This document shows, in pieces, positions 1 through 7,302 of a stretch of 64,000 nucleotides of DNA (positions are counted from its first letter, which is position 1; every line of letters starts with the position of its first letter). The position numbers and the translations under genes are program-made. The notes under the pieces were generated by a model. It worked only from the letters and a program-made list of their open reading frames with translations, ran no database searches and was not told the origin of the DNA. The DNA is from an uncultured beta proteobacterium (GTDB lineage: Bacteria; Pseudomonadota; Gammaproteobacteria; Burkholderiales; Burkholderiaceae_C). The DNA is taken from contig CAIKVZ010000240.1 in the NCBI GenBank assembly GCA_903830985.1, positions 1-64,000 of the forward strand, read 5' to 3'.

Positions 1-51
1 GAGCGTGTAATCGGCTATTTTCAGGACCGTCGGGTCCGCTATGCAGCTTGA
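1..51 (+). CDS. 3' end of an unidentified gene
   Basis: The first 51 bases read as an open frame of 16 codons ending in TGA, with the C-terminal residues ERVIGYFQDRRVRYAA. The residue mix is plausible for a real protein tail, and a tRNA terminator follows about 45 bases later. Too little is present to name a family, and it could be chance. Confidence 0.3.
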   Translation, partial: ERVIGYFQDRRVRYAA

Positions 52-96
52 TACTTCACAGGGCCGGATCAATAAGGCGTTCAAGTCTGAGGCAAC

Positions 97-131
97 AAAA
101 AACCCGCTACGCTGGGGGCCGTGCGGGTTTT
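97..131 (-). terminator. Rho-independent terminator of the tRNA-Gly gene
   Basis: Arms AAAACCCGC (99-107) and GCGGGTTTT (123-131) form a 9-bp stem around a 15-nt loop. Read on the minus strand the stem ends in a run of six T, as expected for a terminator 33 bases beyond the tRNA 3' end. On the plus strand it ends in four T, so it may also stop the upstream gene. Confidence 0.7.
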
Positions 132-163
132 GATGTGTGGTGACACGTTGAAAAACGGTCAAG

Positions 164-237
164 TGGAGCGGGTGATGGGAATCGAACCCACGCTATTTGC
201 TTGGGAAGCAAAAGTTCTGCCATTGAACTACACCCGC
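164..237 (-). tRNA. tRNA-Gly (anticodon CCC)
   Basis: The minus strand begins GCGGGTGTAGTTCAATGG, and its 7-bp acceptor stem pairs exactly with CACCCGC near the 3' end. The anticodon stem TTTGC/GCAAA encloses the seven-base loop TTCCCAA, so the anticodon is CCC, decoding GGG. The T arm carries GGTTCGATTCC. The terminal CCA is encoded in the DNA (164-166). Total length is 74 nt including CCA. It is followed by a hairpin terminator. Confidence 0.95.
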
Positions 238-248
238 CGAGGAACTGA

Positions 249-276
249 TTTTACCTGATGCGGCCGCCCATATAAT
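249..276 (+). promoter_or_regulatory. Candidate sigma-70 promoter for the metalloprotease operon
   Basis: A perfect -10 box TATAAT lies at 271-276. The -35 region is weak: TTTTAC at 249-254 with a 16-bp spacer, or TTTACC at 250-255 with 15 bp. Transcription would start near 283, giving a leader of about 88 nt before the ATG at 371. The same stretch lies just upstream of the divergent tRNA gene. Confidence 0.45.
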
Positions 277-370
277 GTTGTCGAATTGACTTCATTGATA
301 AATCGGATTCCAATCTCGCCGCGGCCTGTCGGACGCAATCCGGTTCACCTTTCAAACGATGGAGTCAAGC

Positions 371-1183
371 ATGAAAAAGACTGTTGACACAGCGGCGCAG
401 CCTCAGCGCCAGTCCATGATCCACATGTGTTGCGACCGCATTCTGGCGGGCGCGCAAAAGATCCGCGCCATGCAGGCCGCTATTGCCGAGAACGCGTTGA
501 ATGCGCCGCCTGAAGCAAAACCGAAGCGTCGACTGATGGGCGTCTCGTCCATGGCGGCGCCGGCCAAGATGGCCTTGCAGACGGGCAAGAAATGGGCCGA
601 TGGCAAGACGCTGGGTGTCTGGTTCATGGACGGCAGTGCAACGCAAAAAGCCAAAGTCAAGGTCCAGGCGATGAAGTGGACGCAGTTTGCCAATGTGCAG
701 TTCAACTTTTCCGCCAGCAAGGCCAGCGCGCAGGTCCGTATTTCCTTCGTTGCCGACGAGGGCTCCTGGTCCTACATTGGCACCGATTGTCTGGGCATCG
801 CGCGCAGCCAGCCGACCATGAATTTCGGCTGGCTGCGCGACGACACCGACGACACAGAGTACGAGCGCGTGGTGGTGCACGAATTCGGCCATGCCCTGGG
901 CGCCATCCACGAGCACCAGAACCCCAAGGGCGGCATCCAGTGGAACCTGCCTGCGGTCTACGCCTATTTCTCCGGACCGCCGAACAACTGGAGCAAGGAA
1001 GAGATCGACGCCAATGTCATCGGCAAGTACTCGGTGGACCAGCTCAACGCCTCCACCTACGACCCCGACTCCATCATGCTGTACCAGTTTGACGGCGCGC
1101 TGATCAAGGGCGGCGTCCCGACCAAATTCAACACCCATCTGTCCAGCGGCGACAAACGCTTCATCCGCAAGCAGTACCCCTGA
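371..1183 (+). CDS. Astacin-like (M12-type) zinc metalloprotease
   Basis: This is a 270-residue protein with the full zinc-binding signature HEFGHALGAIHEH beginning at His170. It has the HExxHxxGxxH pattern with the extra Glu typical of astacins. A Met-turn-like SIMLY follows at about residue 236, so it should be a zinc endopeptidase. The start is placed at 371 because GGAG lies six bases upstream; an ATG at 359 has no such site. No clear signal peptide or membrane segment is visible, so the site of action is unclear. It lies 7 bp upstream of the large multi-hydrolase gene and probably shares its transcript. Substrate and role are unknown. Confidence 0.8.
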   Translation: MKKTVDTAAQPQRQSMIHMCCDRILAGAQKIRAMQAAIAENALNAPPEAKPKRRLMGVSSMAAPAKMALQTGKKWADGKTLGVWFMDGSATQKAKVKVQAMKWTQFANVQFNFSASKASAQVRISFVADEGSWSYIGTDCLGIARSQPTMNFGWLRDDTDDTEYERVVVHEFGHALGAIHEHQNPKGGIQWNLPAVYAYFSGPPNNWSKEEIDANVIGKYSVDQLNASTYDPDSIMLYQFDGALIKGGVPTKFNTHLSSGDKRFIRKQYP

Positions 1184-1190
1184 GCCCGCC

Positions 1191-4163
1191 GTGGGCCTGT
1201 TGTATTTTCAGGTTCCAGACCTGGACCCGAACAGCGACGGTCTGCCCAGCGCGGGGCTGCAGCTGCGCGGTGCGCAGGCCATGGCCGACTGCGCGCGTCT
1301 GAGGCGCCTTCTTGGCTTGCCTGATGCAGCGGATCCTGCGTACCCGCAGACCTGCGCCGCACTTGCCGCCTGGCAGCATAACCATGGACTGATCTCGGAC
1401 GGCGTGGTGGGTCCTCTGACCTGGGCCTTGTTGGGGCGTCAGAGTGCCCGCATCGCGTCGCCCAGAGATTGGCTGGCGCGCTTGCCGCCCGAGCGCCTGT
1501 GTGCCTTGTTTCCCGTCACCCCGCGCAGCAACCTGCAGATCCATGCGCCCTATGTGCTGGCAGCGCTGGACGCGGCCGGCTTTGGCCCGGCCCGCCGTAT
1601 GGGGAAAATGATGTGCGCCATGGCGCTGGCATTGATCCGCGCTCAGGCCGAGGGCTTCGAACCTGTGGCCGAAGTGCCGACGCGCAGCAATACCGCGCCG
1701 GGAGCCGCGCCCTTTTCGCGCTACGAGGCCGCAACCGGCATGGGTCAGAGCCTGGGCAACACCCAGCACGGTGACGGTGAGCGCTTCAAGGGCCGTGGTT
1801 TTGTTGCCTTGACCGGACGCGCCGCCTATGGCGCTGCGGGCGCGGTCGTTGGCTTGCCGCTGCAGCGCCTGCCGTTTCTGGCCAAAGCCCCTGAGGTGGC
1901 CGCCGTGCTGTTGGTGCAATTGCTGCGTCAGCATCAAGCGCAGATCGCCGCCGCCTGGGAGCGTGGCGACGAGGCCGCTGCGCTCGGTTGCGTCACCGGG
2001 CAGACGCAGGGCCTGGAGCTTTTTAGCGACTGCCTGGCGCGTTGGCGCGGCCACATCCTGGCGGGCCTGCAGCCGAGGGCGGCGTCTATTGCGGTAGCTC
2101 CGCGCCCGGTTCACGCCGGCTTCGTGTTGCCAGTCAGGCACGACCGGGTCGACCTGCGCGATCTGCCTTACCGTCCGGCGCTGCGCAGCCTGCCACCGGT
2201 CTGGCCGTCCGCCACGGAGGTCGGGCACTTCATCCCGGACCAGCGCCACCTGGTCTTGAACCAGGGACAAGAGGGCGCCTGCACCGGTTTTGCCCTGGCG
2301 GCCATGGTGAACATGCTTCGATTGAGCGCCTGCACCAACAAAATACAGCGCCGGCGCCTTGGCAGCGTGAGCCCCAAGATGCTGTATGAGCTGGCGCGCC
2401 GCTATGACGAGTTTGAGGGCAGCGACTACGAAGGATCGAGCTGCCGAGGCGCGCTCAAGGGCTGGCACAAGCACGGCGTCTGCCTGGCGAGCGACTGGGA
2501 CTACCCACGCGACCTCGTGCCGTCCAACCCCGACTGGGCGACGCGCGCCCTGCAGCACACCCTGGGCGTGTACTACCGCATCGACAGTTCCAAACTGGTG
2601 GACCTGCAGGCGGCGATTGCCGAAGCCGGTGCGATCTTCGTATCCGCCCAAGTTCACGCGGGCTGGAGCTTGCCGGTCATGCCGCAGCAAAACGGCAAGG
2701 CGCGCGGCCCCGACGGGCTGGCGCAAATTCCTTATGCCCAGGGGCAATATCCCAGGCAGGGCGCCCATGCCTTTGCGCTGGTGGGTTACACCGCACAAGG
2801 CTTCATTGTGCAGAACTCCTGGGGGGCCGACTGGGGCAGCGGCGGCTTTGCCGTGCTGCGCTATGAAGACTGGCTGAGCAACGGCATGGACGCCTGGGTC
2901 GCAGCCCTGGGCGTGCCGGGCGTGGTGAACAATGCCGCTGTGGTCGCACAGGACGCGCCAGGCGGACTTAGAACGCGCGCTGCACGGACCCGAGCCAGGG
3001 TCGCCTGTAGCCCGACCACGGTGCCACCACAGGATCTGGCAGCGCGGCATTGTCTGGTGCTGGGGCGGGGCCTGGTGGCGCGCGCCAGCACCCGTGACCT
3101 GCTGCAGCCCGCCGGCCTGGGCGAGCTGGTGGTGCAGTGGCCGCGGGCCTGGTTGGAGCAGTGGCAGCTCGCGCATGCAGGCGAGCCGGCGCGGCTTGTG
3201 GTCTATGCGCTGTGCGGATTGCACGGCGAGGCACAGGCACTTGGATGCGCGCGCAGTTTGGCCCCACCTCTGCTGGACAATGGCTGCTACCCCTTGTTCC
3301 TTGTCAACAGGATTGGGTTCCTGGATACGCTGGGCGCCGTGGCGGCTCGGATGCCTGTGCGACCGGCCGGGACGGACGGCGACCGCTGGTGGGAGTCGCA
3401 GCTGCAGGCCGATGGAAGTTCGGTCTGGCGTCAGGTTCAGCAGGATGCACTGGCCGCCCACGGCGCTGTCGGCGCCCTGACGCAACTGGCCAACAGTGTG
3501 CAGGTGCTGCGCGCGACCGTGCCCGATCTGGAGGTGCATCTGATTGGCCATTCAATGGGCAGCCTGGCGCTGGCGCCACTGCTCGCAGCGCTGTACAGAA
3601 GGCGCGTGCCCCTGGCCAGCGCCCACCTGTTTGCACCAGCTTGCAGCGTTGCCTTTGCCAACCGGCACTTGCTGCCGTGGCTGGGACCGAGGGACGCGCA
3701 AAAAAACACGTTGCAGCTGTATGTCAGTCTGCTGGGCGACGCGCTGGAACGTCAGGGTGGCGCGACGCTGGCTTGCCTGCCCGATTACCACAAATCGCTT
3801 TTGTACCTGGTGGCGCGGACTTTCGAAGAGGCTGCACCTGCGCCGCTGTTTGGCATGGCAGCAGCCTGGGCGCGCGGCCAACCGTCGTGCGACGGGGAGA
3901 TTTCCAGCGCGGGCCTGCAGTCCCTGGCCGTGCTGCACCGCGCCGTGACCGAACTCGCTCCCATGGGTCTGCTGTGCGACGCGCCGCTGACGAACCCCTT
4001 CACTTGCACGCGCACCGATGCCCTGGGTCAGCCGCTGCCGGGCGGCGTCGCCACTTCACACGAATCCTTCGATCGCGACGCCCGGCTGTTGTTGCGCAGC
4101 ATCGAACGCATGCGTCGCAGCGCCGCGTTGCGCGCTGCCATAGACCTTAGCATTGGGGACTGA
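1191..4163 (+). CDS. Four-part hydrolase: peptidoglycan-binding, GH19-like, papain-like peptidase, alpha/beta hydrolase
   Basis: This 990-residue protein has a GTG start 7 bp after the metalloprotease stop. In order it contains: a peptidoglycan-binding-like helical unit (about 25-82); a GH19 chitinase/endolysin-like region (about 95-300) with GNTQHGDGERFKGRGF; a C1 papain-like peptidase (about 320-590) with QEGACTGFA (Cys364), His526 in HAFAL and Asn542 in NSWG; and a C-terminal alpha/beta-hydrolase part with the nucleophile elbow GHSMG (Ser788). The cysteine-peptidase triad looks intact. In the GH19-like part, the position where relatives usually have a catalytic Glu appears to be Gln152. 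No signal peptide is seen. The combination suggests attack on cell envelopes or a multi-activity effector, but this is inference. Confidence 0.75.
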   Translation: MGLLYFQVPDLDPNSDGLPSAGLQLRGAQAMADCARLRRLLGLPDAADPAYPQTCAALAAWQHNHGLISDGVVGPLTWALLGRQSARIASPRDWLARLPPERLCALFPVTPRSNLQIHAPYVLAALDAAGFGPARRMGKMMCAMALALIRAQAEGFEPVAEVPTRSNTAPGAAPFSRYEAATGMGQSLGNTQHGDGERFKGRGFVALTGRAAYGAAGAVVGLPLQRLPFLAKAPEVAAVLLVQLLRQHQAQIAAAWERGDEAAALGCVTGQTQGLELFSDCLARWRGHILAGLQPRAASIAVAPRPVHAGFVLPVRHDRVDLRDLPYRPALRSLPPVWPSATEVGHFIPDQRHLVLNQGQEGACTGFALAAMVNMLRLSACTNKIQRRRLGSVSPKMLYELARRYDEFEGSDYEGSSCRGALKGWHKHGVCLASDWDYPRDLVPSNPDWATRALQHTLGVYYRIDSSKLVDLQAAIAEAGAIFVSAQVHAGWSLPVMPQQNGKARGPDGLAQIPYAQGQYPRQGAHAFALVGYTAQGFIVQNSWGADWGSGGFAVLRYEDWLSNGMDAWVAALGVPGVVNNAAVVAQDAPGGLRTRAARTRARVACSPTTVPPQDLAARHCLVLGRGLVARASTRDLLQPAGLGELVVQWPRAWLEQWQLAHAGEPARLVVYALCGLHGEAQALGCARSLAPPLLDNGCYPLFLVNRIGFLDTLGAVAARMPVRPAGTDGDRWWESQLQADGSSVWRQVQQDALAAHGAVGALTQLANSVQVLRATVPDLEVHLIGHSMGSLALAPLLAALYRRRVPLASAHLFAPACSVAFANRHLLPWLGPRDAQKNTLQLYVSLLGDALERQGGATLACLPDYHKSLLYLVARTFEEAAPAPLFGMAAAWARGQPSCDGEISSAGLQSLAVLHRAVTELAPMGLLCDAPLTNPFTCTRTDALGQPLPGGVATSHESFDRDARLLLRSIERMRRSAALRAAIDLSIGD

Positions 4164-4237
4164 GCCGCGTCAGTCAGTCTGGTGCTTGTCATTCAGTCAA
4201 GTTACGATAGGCCCACTGCAAACCACCGGAGTCCTTC

Positions 4238-4621
4238 ATGCCGCGTCCCATTCTTGACGAGTCCCAGATCCATCCCGCGATTCGCGCCCAGGTTGCGACG
4301 CACCAGCAGGACATCGTGCGCGAAGTGGTAGCGGCCTGTCAGCAGCACGCCGTGGTGGTGGTGGGCATGGGCATGAACCCGTTCTGCAAAAAGGCCTGCC
4401 AGACGCTGACCCAGGCCGGCCAGGCGCATCAGTACCTCGAGTATGGCAACTACTTCAATACCTGGCGCCGCCGCAATGCGCTCAAGATGTGGTCCGGTTG
4501 GTCCACCTTTCCCATGGTATTCGTCAGAGGCACGTTGGTGGGCGGGTACCAGGAGGTCAAGGCCCTGATCGGCAGTGGAGAATTGGCCAAGTTGCTGGCC
4601 ACGCCGCAACGCAGCGCATGA
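4238..4621 (+). CDS. Glutaredoxin-like protein
   Basis: This is a 127-residue cytosolic thioredoxin-fold protein. The redox motif is CKKAC in the context NPFCKKAC (about residues 48-55). The glutathione-binding region TFPMVFVRGTLVGG follows, with the cis-proline expected in TFP. The active site differs from the classical CPYC: the first Cys is followed by Lys-Lys-Ala, so it may work in monothiol fashion, though another Cys lies one residue further on. About 35 residues precede the core fold. A GGAG at 4228-4231 supports this ATG. The likely role is glutathione-dependent reduction of mixed disulfides. Confidence 0.8.
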   Translation: MPRPILDESQIHPAIRAQVATHQQDIVREVVAACQQHAVVVVGMGMNPFCKKACQTLTQAGQAHQYLEYGNYFNTWRRRNALKMWSGWSTFPMVFVRGTLVGGYQEVKALIGSGELAKLLATPQRSA

Positions 4622-4657
4622 AGACAAACGTTTAAGCTTCAGTCGTGGCCTGTTGGC

Positions 4658-4665
4658 GCCGATAA
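4658..4665 (+). promoter_or_regulatory. Candidate sigma-28 -10 element
   Basis: The octamer GCCGATAA, identical to the sigma-28 (FliA) -10 consensus, starts 64 bases before the ATG of the FliA-like gene. The -35 expected 11 bases further upstream (4639-4646, TCAGTCGT) matches poorly. An 8-base match can occur by chance in a window this size, so autoregulation is only a suggestion. Confidence 0.3.
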
Positions 4666-4721
4666 CTAACTCATGAAAGTGCCCTTACATTTATTGAAAT
4701 TGCAACCACGAGGGTGACGCC

Positions 4722-5552
4722 ATGACACAACAAAGCGCGGTCCTCCCCTCGCGCCGTGTCGCGGCGCCTGTCAACATGCGACACAAGCACGACATCACCG
4801 ACCCGGAAATCCGCAAGCTGATCGGAAAACAATCCGTGCTGGTGGAAAAGATCGCCCACAACATGGTGCGCAAGGTCGCGGCCGGCGTGGAATGCAAGGA
4901 CCTGATCCAGGACGGCCTGGTGGGCCTGATCGATGCCATCCTGCGCTGGACCCGGGAGGCCACGGGCGCCCACTTTGACAACTATGTGGCGCAGCGCGCC
5001 CGCGGCGCCATGCTCGACGGGCTGCGCGCTCTGGACCCCGGAACCCGACAGATTCGCCGCGACATGCGCCGCGTCGAGGTCGCCATTCAGCAGCTGGGCC
5101 ATCAGTTGGGCCGCAGCCCGCGGGACAGTGAGGTGGCGGCGGCGCTGGAGATGGCGCTGGCCGATTACCAGCAAATTTTGCAGGACGCGCACGGCTATGT
5201 GCTGATTTCGCTGGAAGATCTGGGGGGAGACGAGGACGGTGGTCTGTTCCTGTCGAACTGCGCCGTGACGCACGTGGATCCGTTGGTGGTATTGGAGCGC
5301 GCCGCATTTCGCAAGCGACTGGCGCTGGCCATCAAGGCGCTTTCAGAACAGAAAAAAACCCTCTTGCAGCTTTACTACGAAGAGGGTTTGAAGATGCACG
5401 AGATCGGCCTCGTGCTGCGTCTGAGTGTGCCGCGTGTGTCGCAGTTGCACACACTGGCGATCGCACAACTGCGCGCCAGCCTGCTGGATGAGCAGGAGGC
5501 GGCGCCGCTGTTGAAGCCGCGGCGCAAGCCACGCCAGGTGGCTTCGGGCTGA
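4722..5552 (+). CDS. RNA polymerase sigma factor, FliA/WhiG family
   Basis: This 276-residue sigma-70-family protein has the layout of sigma-28. Region 2 (about 35-110) includes DLIQDGLVGLIDAI and the FliA hallmark YVAQRARGAMLDGLR. Region 3 (about 115-165) and a helix-turn-helix region 4 (about 215-260, MHEIGLVLRLSVPRVSQLH) follow. It should direct RNA polymerase to GCCGATAA-type promoters. The ATG at 4722 has GAGG about 8 bases upstream. No flagellar or chemotaxis gene lies in the window, so its regulon is not evident from context. Its stop codon abuts that of the convergent lactate permease with no bases between. Confidence 0.85.
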   Translation: MTQQSAVLPSRRVAAPVNMRHKHDITDPEIRKLIGKQSVLVEKIAHNMVRKVAAGVECKDLIQDGLVGLIDAILRWTREATGAHFDNYVAQRARGAMLDGLRALDPGTRQIRRDMRRVEVAIQQLGHQLGRSPRDSEVAAALEMALADYQQILQDAHGYVLISLEDLGGDEDGGLFLSNCAVTHVDPLVVLERAAFRKRLALAIKALSEQKKTLLQLYYEEGLKMHEIGLVLRLSVPRVSQLHTLAIAQLRASLLDEQEAAPLLKPRRKPRQVASG

Positions 5553-7193
5553 TCAGGGAATCATCCAGGTCAGCACATAGGCTTGAACCGTCGTGATCAC
5601 CCCCACAATGACGCACAGCAGCAGGCTGTGTTTCACGGTGAAGCGGAACAGGTCCGACTCCTTGCCCACCAGACCCACGGCTGCGCACGCCACTGCAATG
5701 GATTGCGGCGAGATCATCTTGGCGGTCACGCCACCGGTGGTATTGGCTGCCACCAGCAAGGTGTCGGAGACGCCGATCTGCTGCGCTGTCGTGGCCTGCA
5801 GGTTGCAGAACAAGGCGTTCGACGATGTGTCCGATCCGGTCAGGAACACACCCAGCCAACCCAGGAAGGGCGAGAAGAAGGTGAACGCCACACCGGTGCC
5901 GGCCAGCAGCAGTGCCAGTGTCGATGACAGGCCGGAGTAGTTGGCGACGAAGGCGAAGGCCAGCACCATGCCGATGGAGTAGATCGGGCGAATCAGCTCG
6001 ACCACAGTGCCACCGAAAGTGGCGACGGCTTGTCCCGGCTTCATGCGCAGCATGACAATGGTGACCAGTGCCGCGATCAGGATCGCCGTGCCGGTGGCTG
6101 CCAGCCAGTTGAACGAGTAGCTCGCGCCGTAGGGGGTGGCGACCTTGACGATCGGACTGATCTTGATCACCAACTTGTCCAGCATGGGTACGGGCGTGTT
6201 GATCACGGTCCAGGCCAGGGCCTCACCCTTGCCGAACAGCGCCTTGAAGGGCTTGAGCGACCAGACCGTGACGAACACCGTCAGGATGGCAAAGGGCGAC
6301 CAGGCCTTGAGCACGGTGCCCAGCGAATGGTTTTCGCTTTTCACTGTCACTTCCTGTCCGGGGAAACGGAAGATGCGCGCGGGCTTCCAGAACTTCAGGA
6401 AGATCGACAGGCAGATCAGGCTGACCAGGGCCGAGGTGATGTCCGGCAGTTCCGGTCCCACGTAGTTGGCTGTCAGGAACTGGGTCACGGCAAAGGACAC
6501 GCCGCACACCAGGATCGCCGGCCAGGTCTCACGCACACCGCGCCAGCCGTCCATGATGATGATGACCCAGAACGGCACCAGCACCGACAGCAGCGGCAAC
6601 TGGCGACCGGCCATCTGGCCGATCTTGAAGGCCGAGATGCCGGTGACCTGTCCGGCCACGATGATCGGAATGCCCATGGCGCCAAAGGCCACGGGTGCGG
6701 TGTTGGTGATCAGGCACAGGCCGGCGGCGTACAGCGGGTTGAAACCCAGTCCGACCAGCAGCGCGGCCGTGATGGCCACCGGTGCGCCAAAGCCCGCGGC
6801 GCCTTCAAGGAAAGCACCAAAGGCAAAGCCCACCAGCAGCATCTGCAGGCGTTGGTCTTCGGTCAGCGACACCACCGAGGCCCGGATGATGTCGAACTGT
6901 CCGGTCTTGACCGTCACCTTGTACAGGAACACCGCCGTGACGATGATCCAGGCGATCGGGAACAGACCGTACAAGAACCCGTAGGCGGCCGAAGCCAGCG
7001 CCATGTCGACCGGCATGCCGTAAAAGAAGACCGCGACCAACAAGGACAGGACCACCGTGATGGTGCCGGCGATATGCCCCTTCATGCGCAGCACCGTCAG
7101 CGCGACAAAGAAAAAGATGATCGGGATCGCCGCGATCAGGGATGACAACCAGAGGTTGCCCGCCGGGTTGTAGATTTGCTGCCAGGTCTGCAT
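5553..7193 (-). CDS. lldP: L-lactate permease
   Basis: This is a 546-residue inner-membrane protein of the lactate permease (LctP) family with about a dozen or more hydrophobic segments. The family motif [17 protein letters not shown] lies near residues 125-141. It imports lactate (and probably glycolate) with protons. AAGGAG sits 8 bases upstream of the ATG. It is the last gene of the lut-dld-lldP series and supplies substrate to the dehydrogenases encoded upstream. A 109-bp gap with a hairpin separates it from dld. It converges with the sigma-factor gene without an intervening base or terminator. Confidence 0.93.
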   Translation of the reverse strand: MQTWQQIYNPAGNLWLSSLIAAIPIIFFFVALTVLRMKGHIAGTITVVLSLLVAVFFYGMPVDMALASAAYGFLYGLFPIAWIIVTAVFLYKVTVKTGQFDIIRASVVSLTEDQRLQMLLVGFAFGAFLEGAAGFGAPVAITAALLVGLGFNPLYAAGLCLITNTAPVAFGAMGIPIIVAGQVTGISAFKIGQMAGRQLPLLSVLVPFWVIIIMDGWRGVRETWPAILVCGVSFAVTQFLTANYVGPELPDITSALVSLICLSIFLKFWKPARIFRFPGQEVTVKSENHSLGTVLKAWSPFAILTVFVTVWSLKPFKALFGKGEALAWTVINTPVPMLDKLVIKISPIVKVATPYGASYSFNWLAATGTAILIAALVTIVMLRMKPGQAVATFGGTVVELIRPIYSIGMVLAFAFVANYSGLSSTLALLLAGTGVAFTFFSPFLGWLGVFLTGSDTSSNALFCNLQATTAQQIGVSDTLLVAANTTGGVTAKMISPQSIAVACAAVGLVGKESDLFRFTVKHSLLLCVIVGVITTVQAYVLTWMIP

Positions 7194-7259
7194 GTGAATA
7201 TCTCCTTCAGGTTTTAGAAATCGGCTCGGTTACGGATGGGCTGTGGGCAAAGCTTCTTT

Positions 7260-7279
7260 CCCTCGCCCGTATGCGAGAG
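7260..7279. repeat. Hairpin in the dld-lldP gap
   Basis: CCCTCGC (7260-7266) and GCGAGAG (7273-7279) form a 7-bp stem (one G-T pair) with a six-base loop. No T run follows on the minus strand, so it is not a normal terminator. It may stabilise or process the mRNA between dld and lldP. It resembles common proteobacterial intergenic palindromes but is degenerate. Confidence 0.4.
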
Positions 7280-7302
7280 CAAAAAGCCGGTAGGAAACGG
7301 TG

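Noticed and set aside
1161-3551. 796-codon minus-strand frame opposite the multi-hydrolase gene
   Set aside because: The plus-strand frame carries intact peptidase and hydrolase motifs; the minus frame has none.
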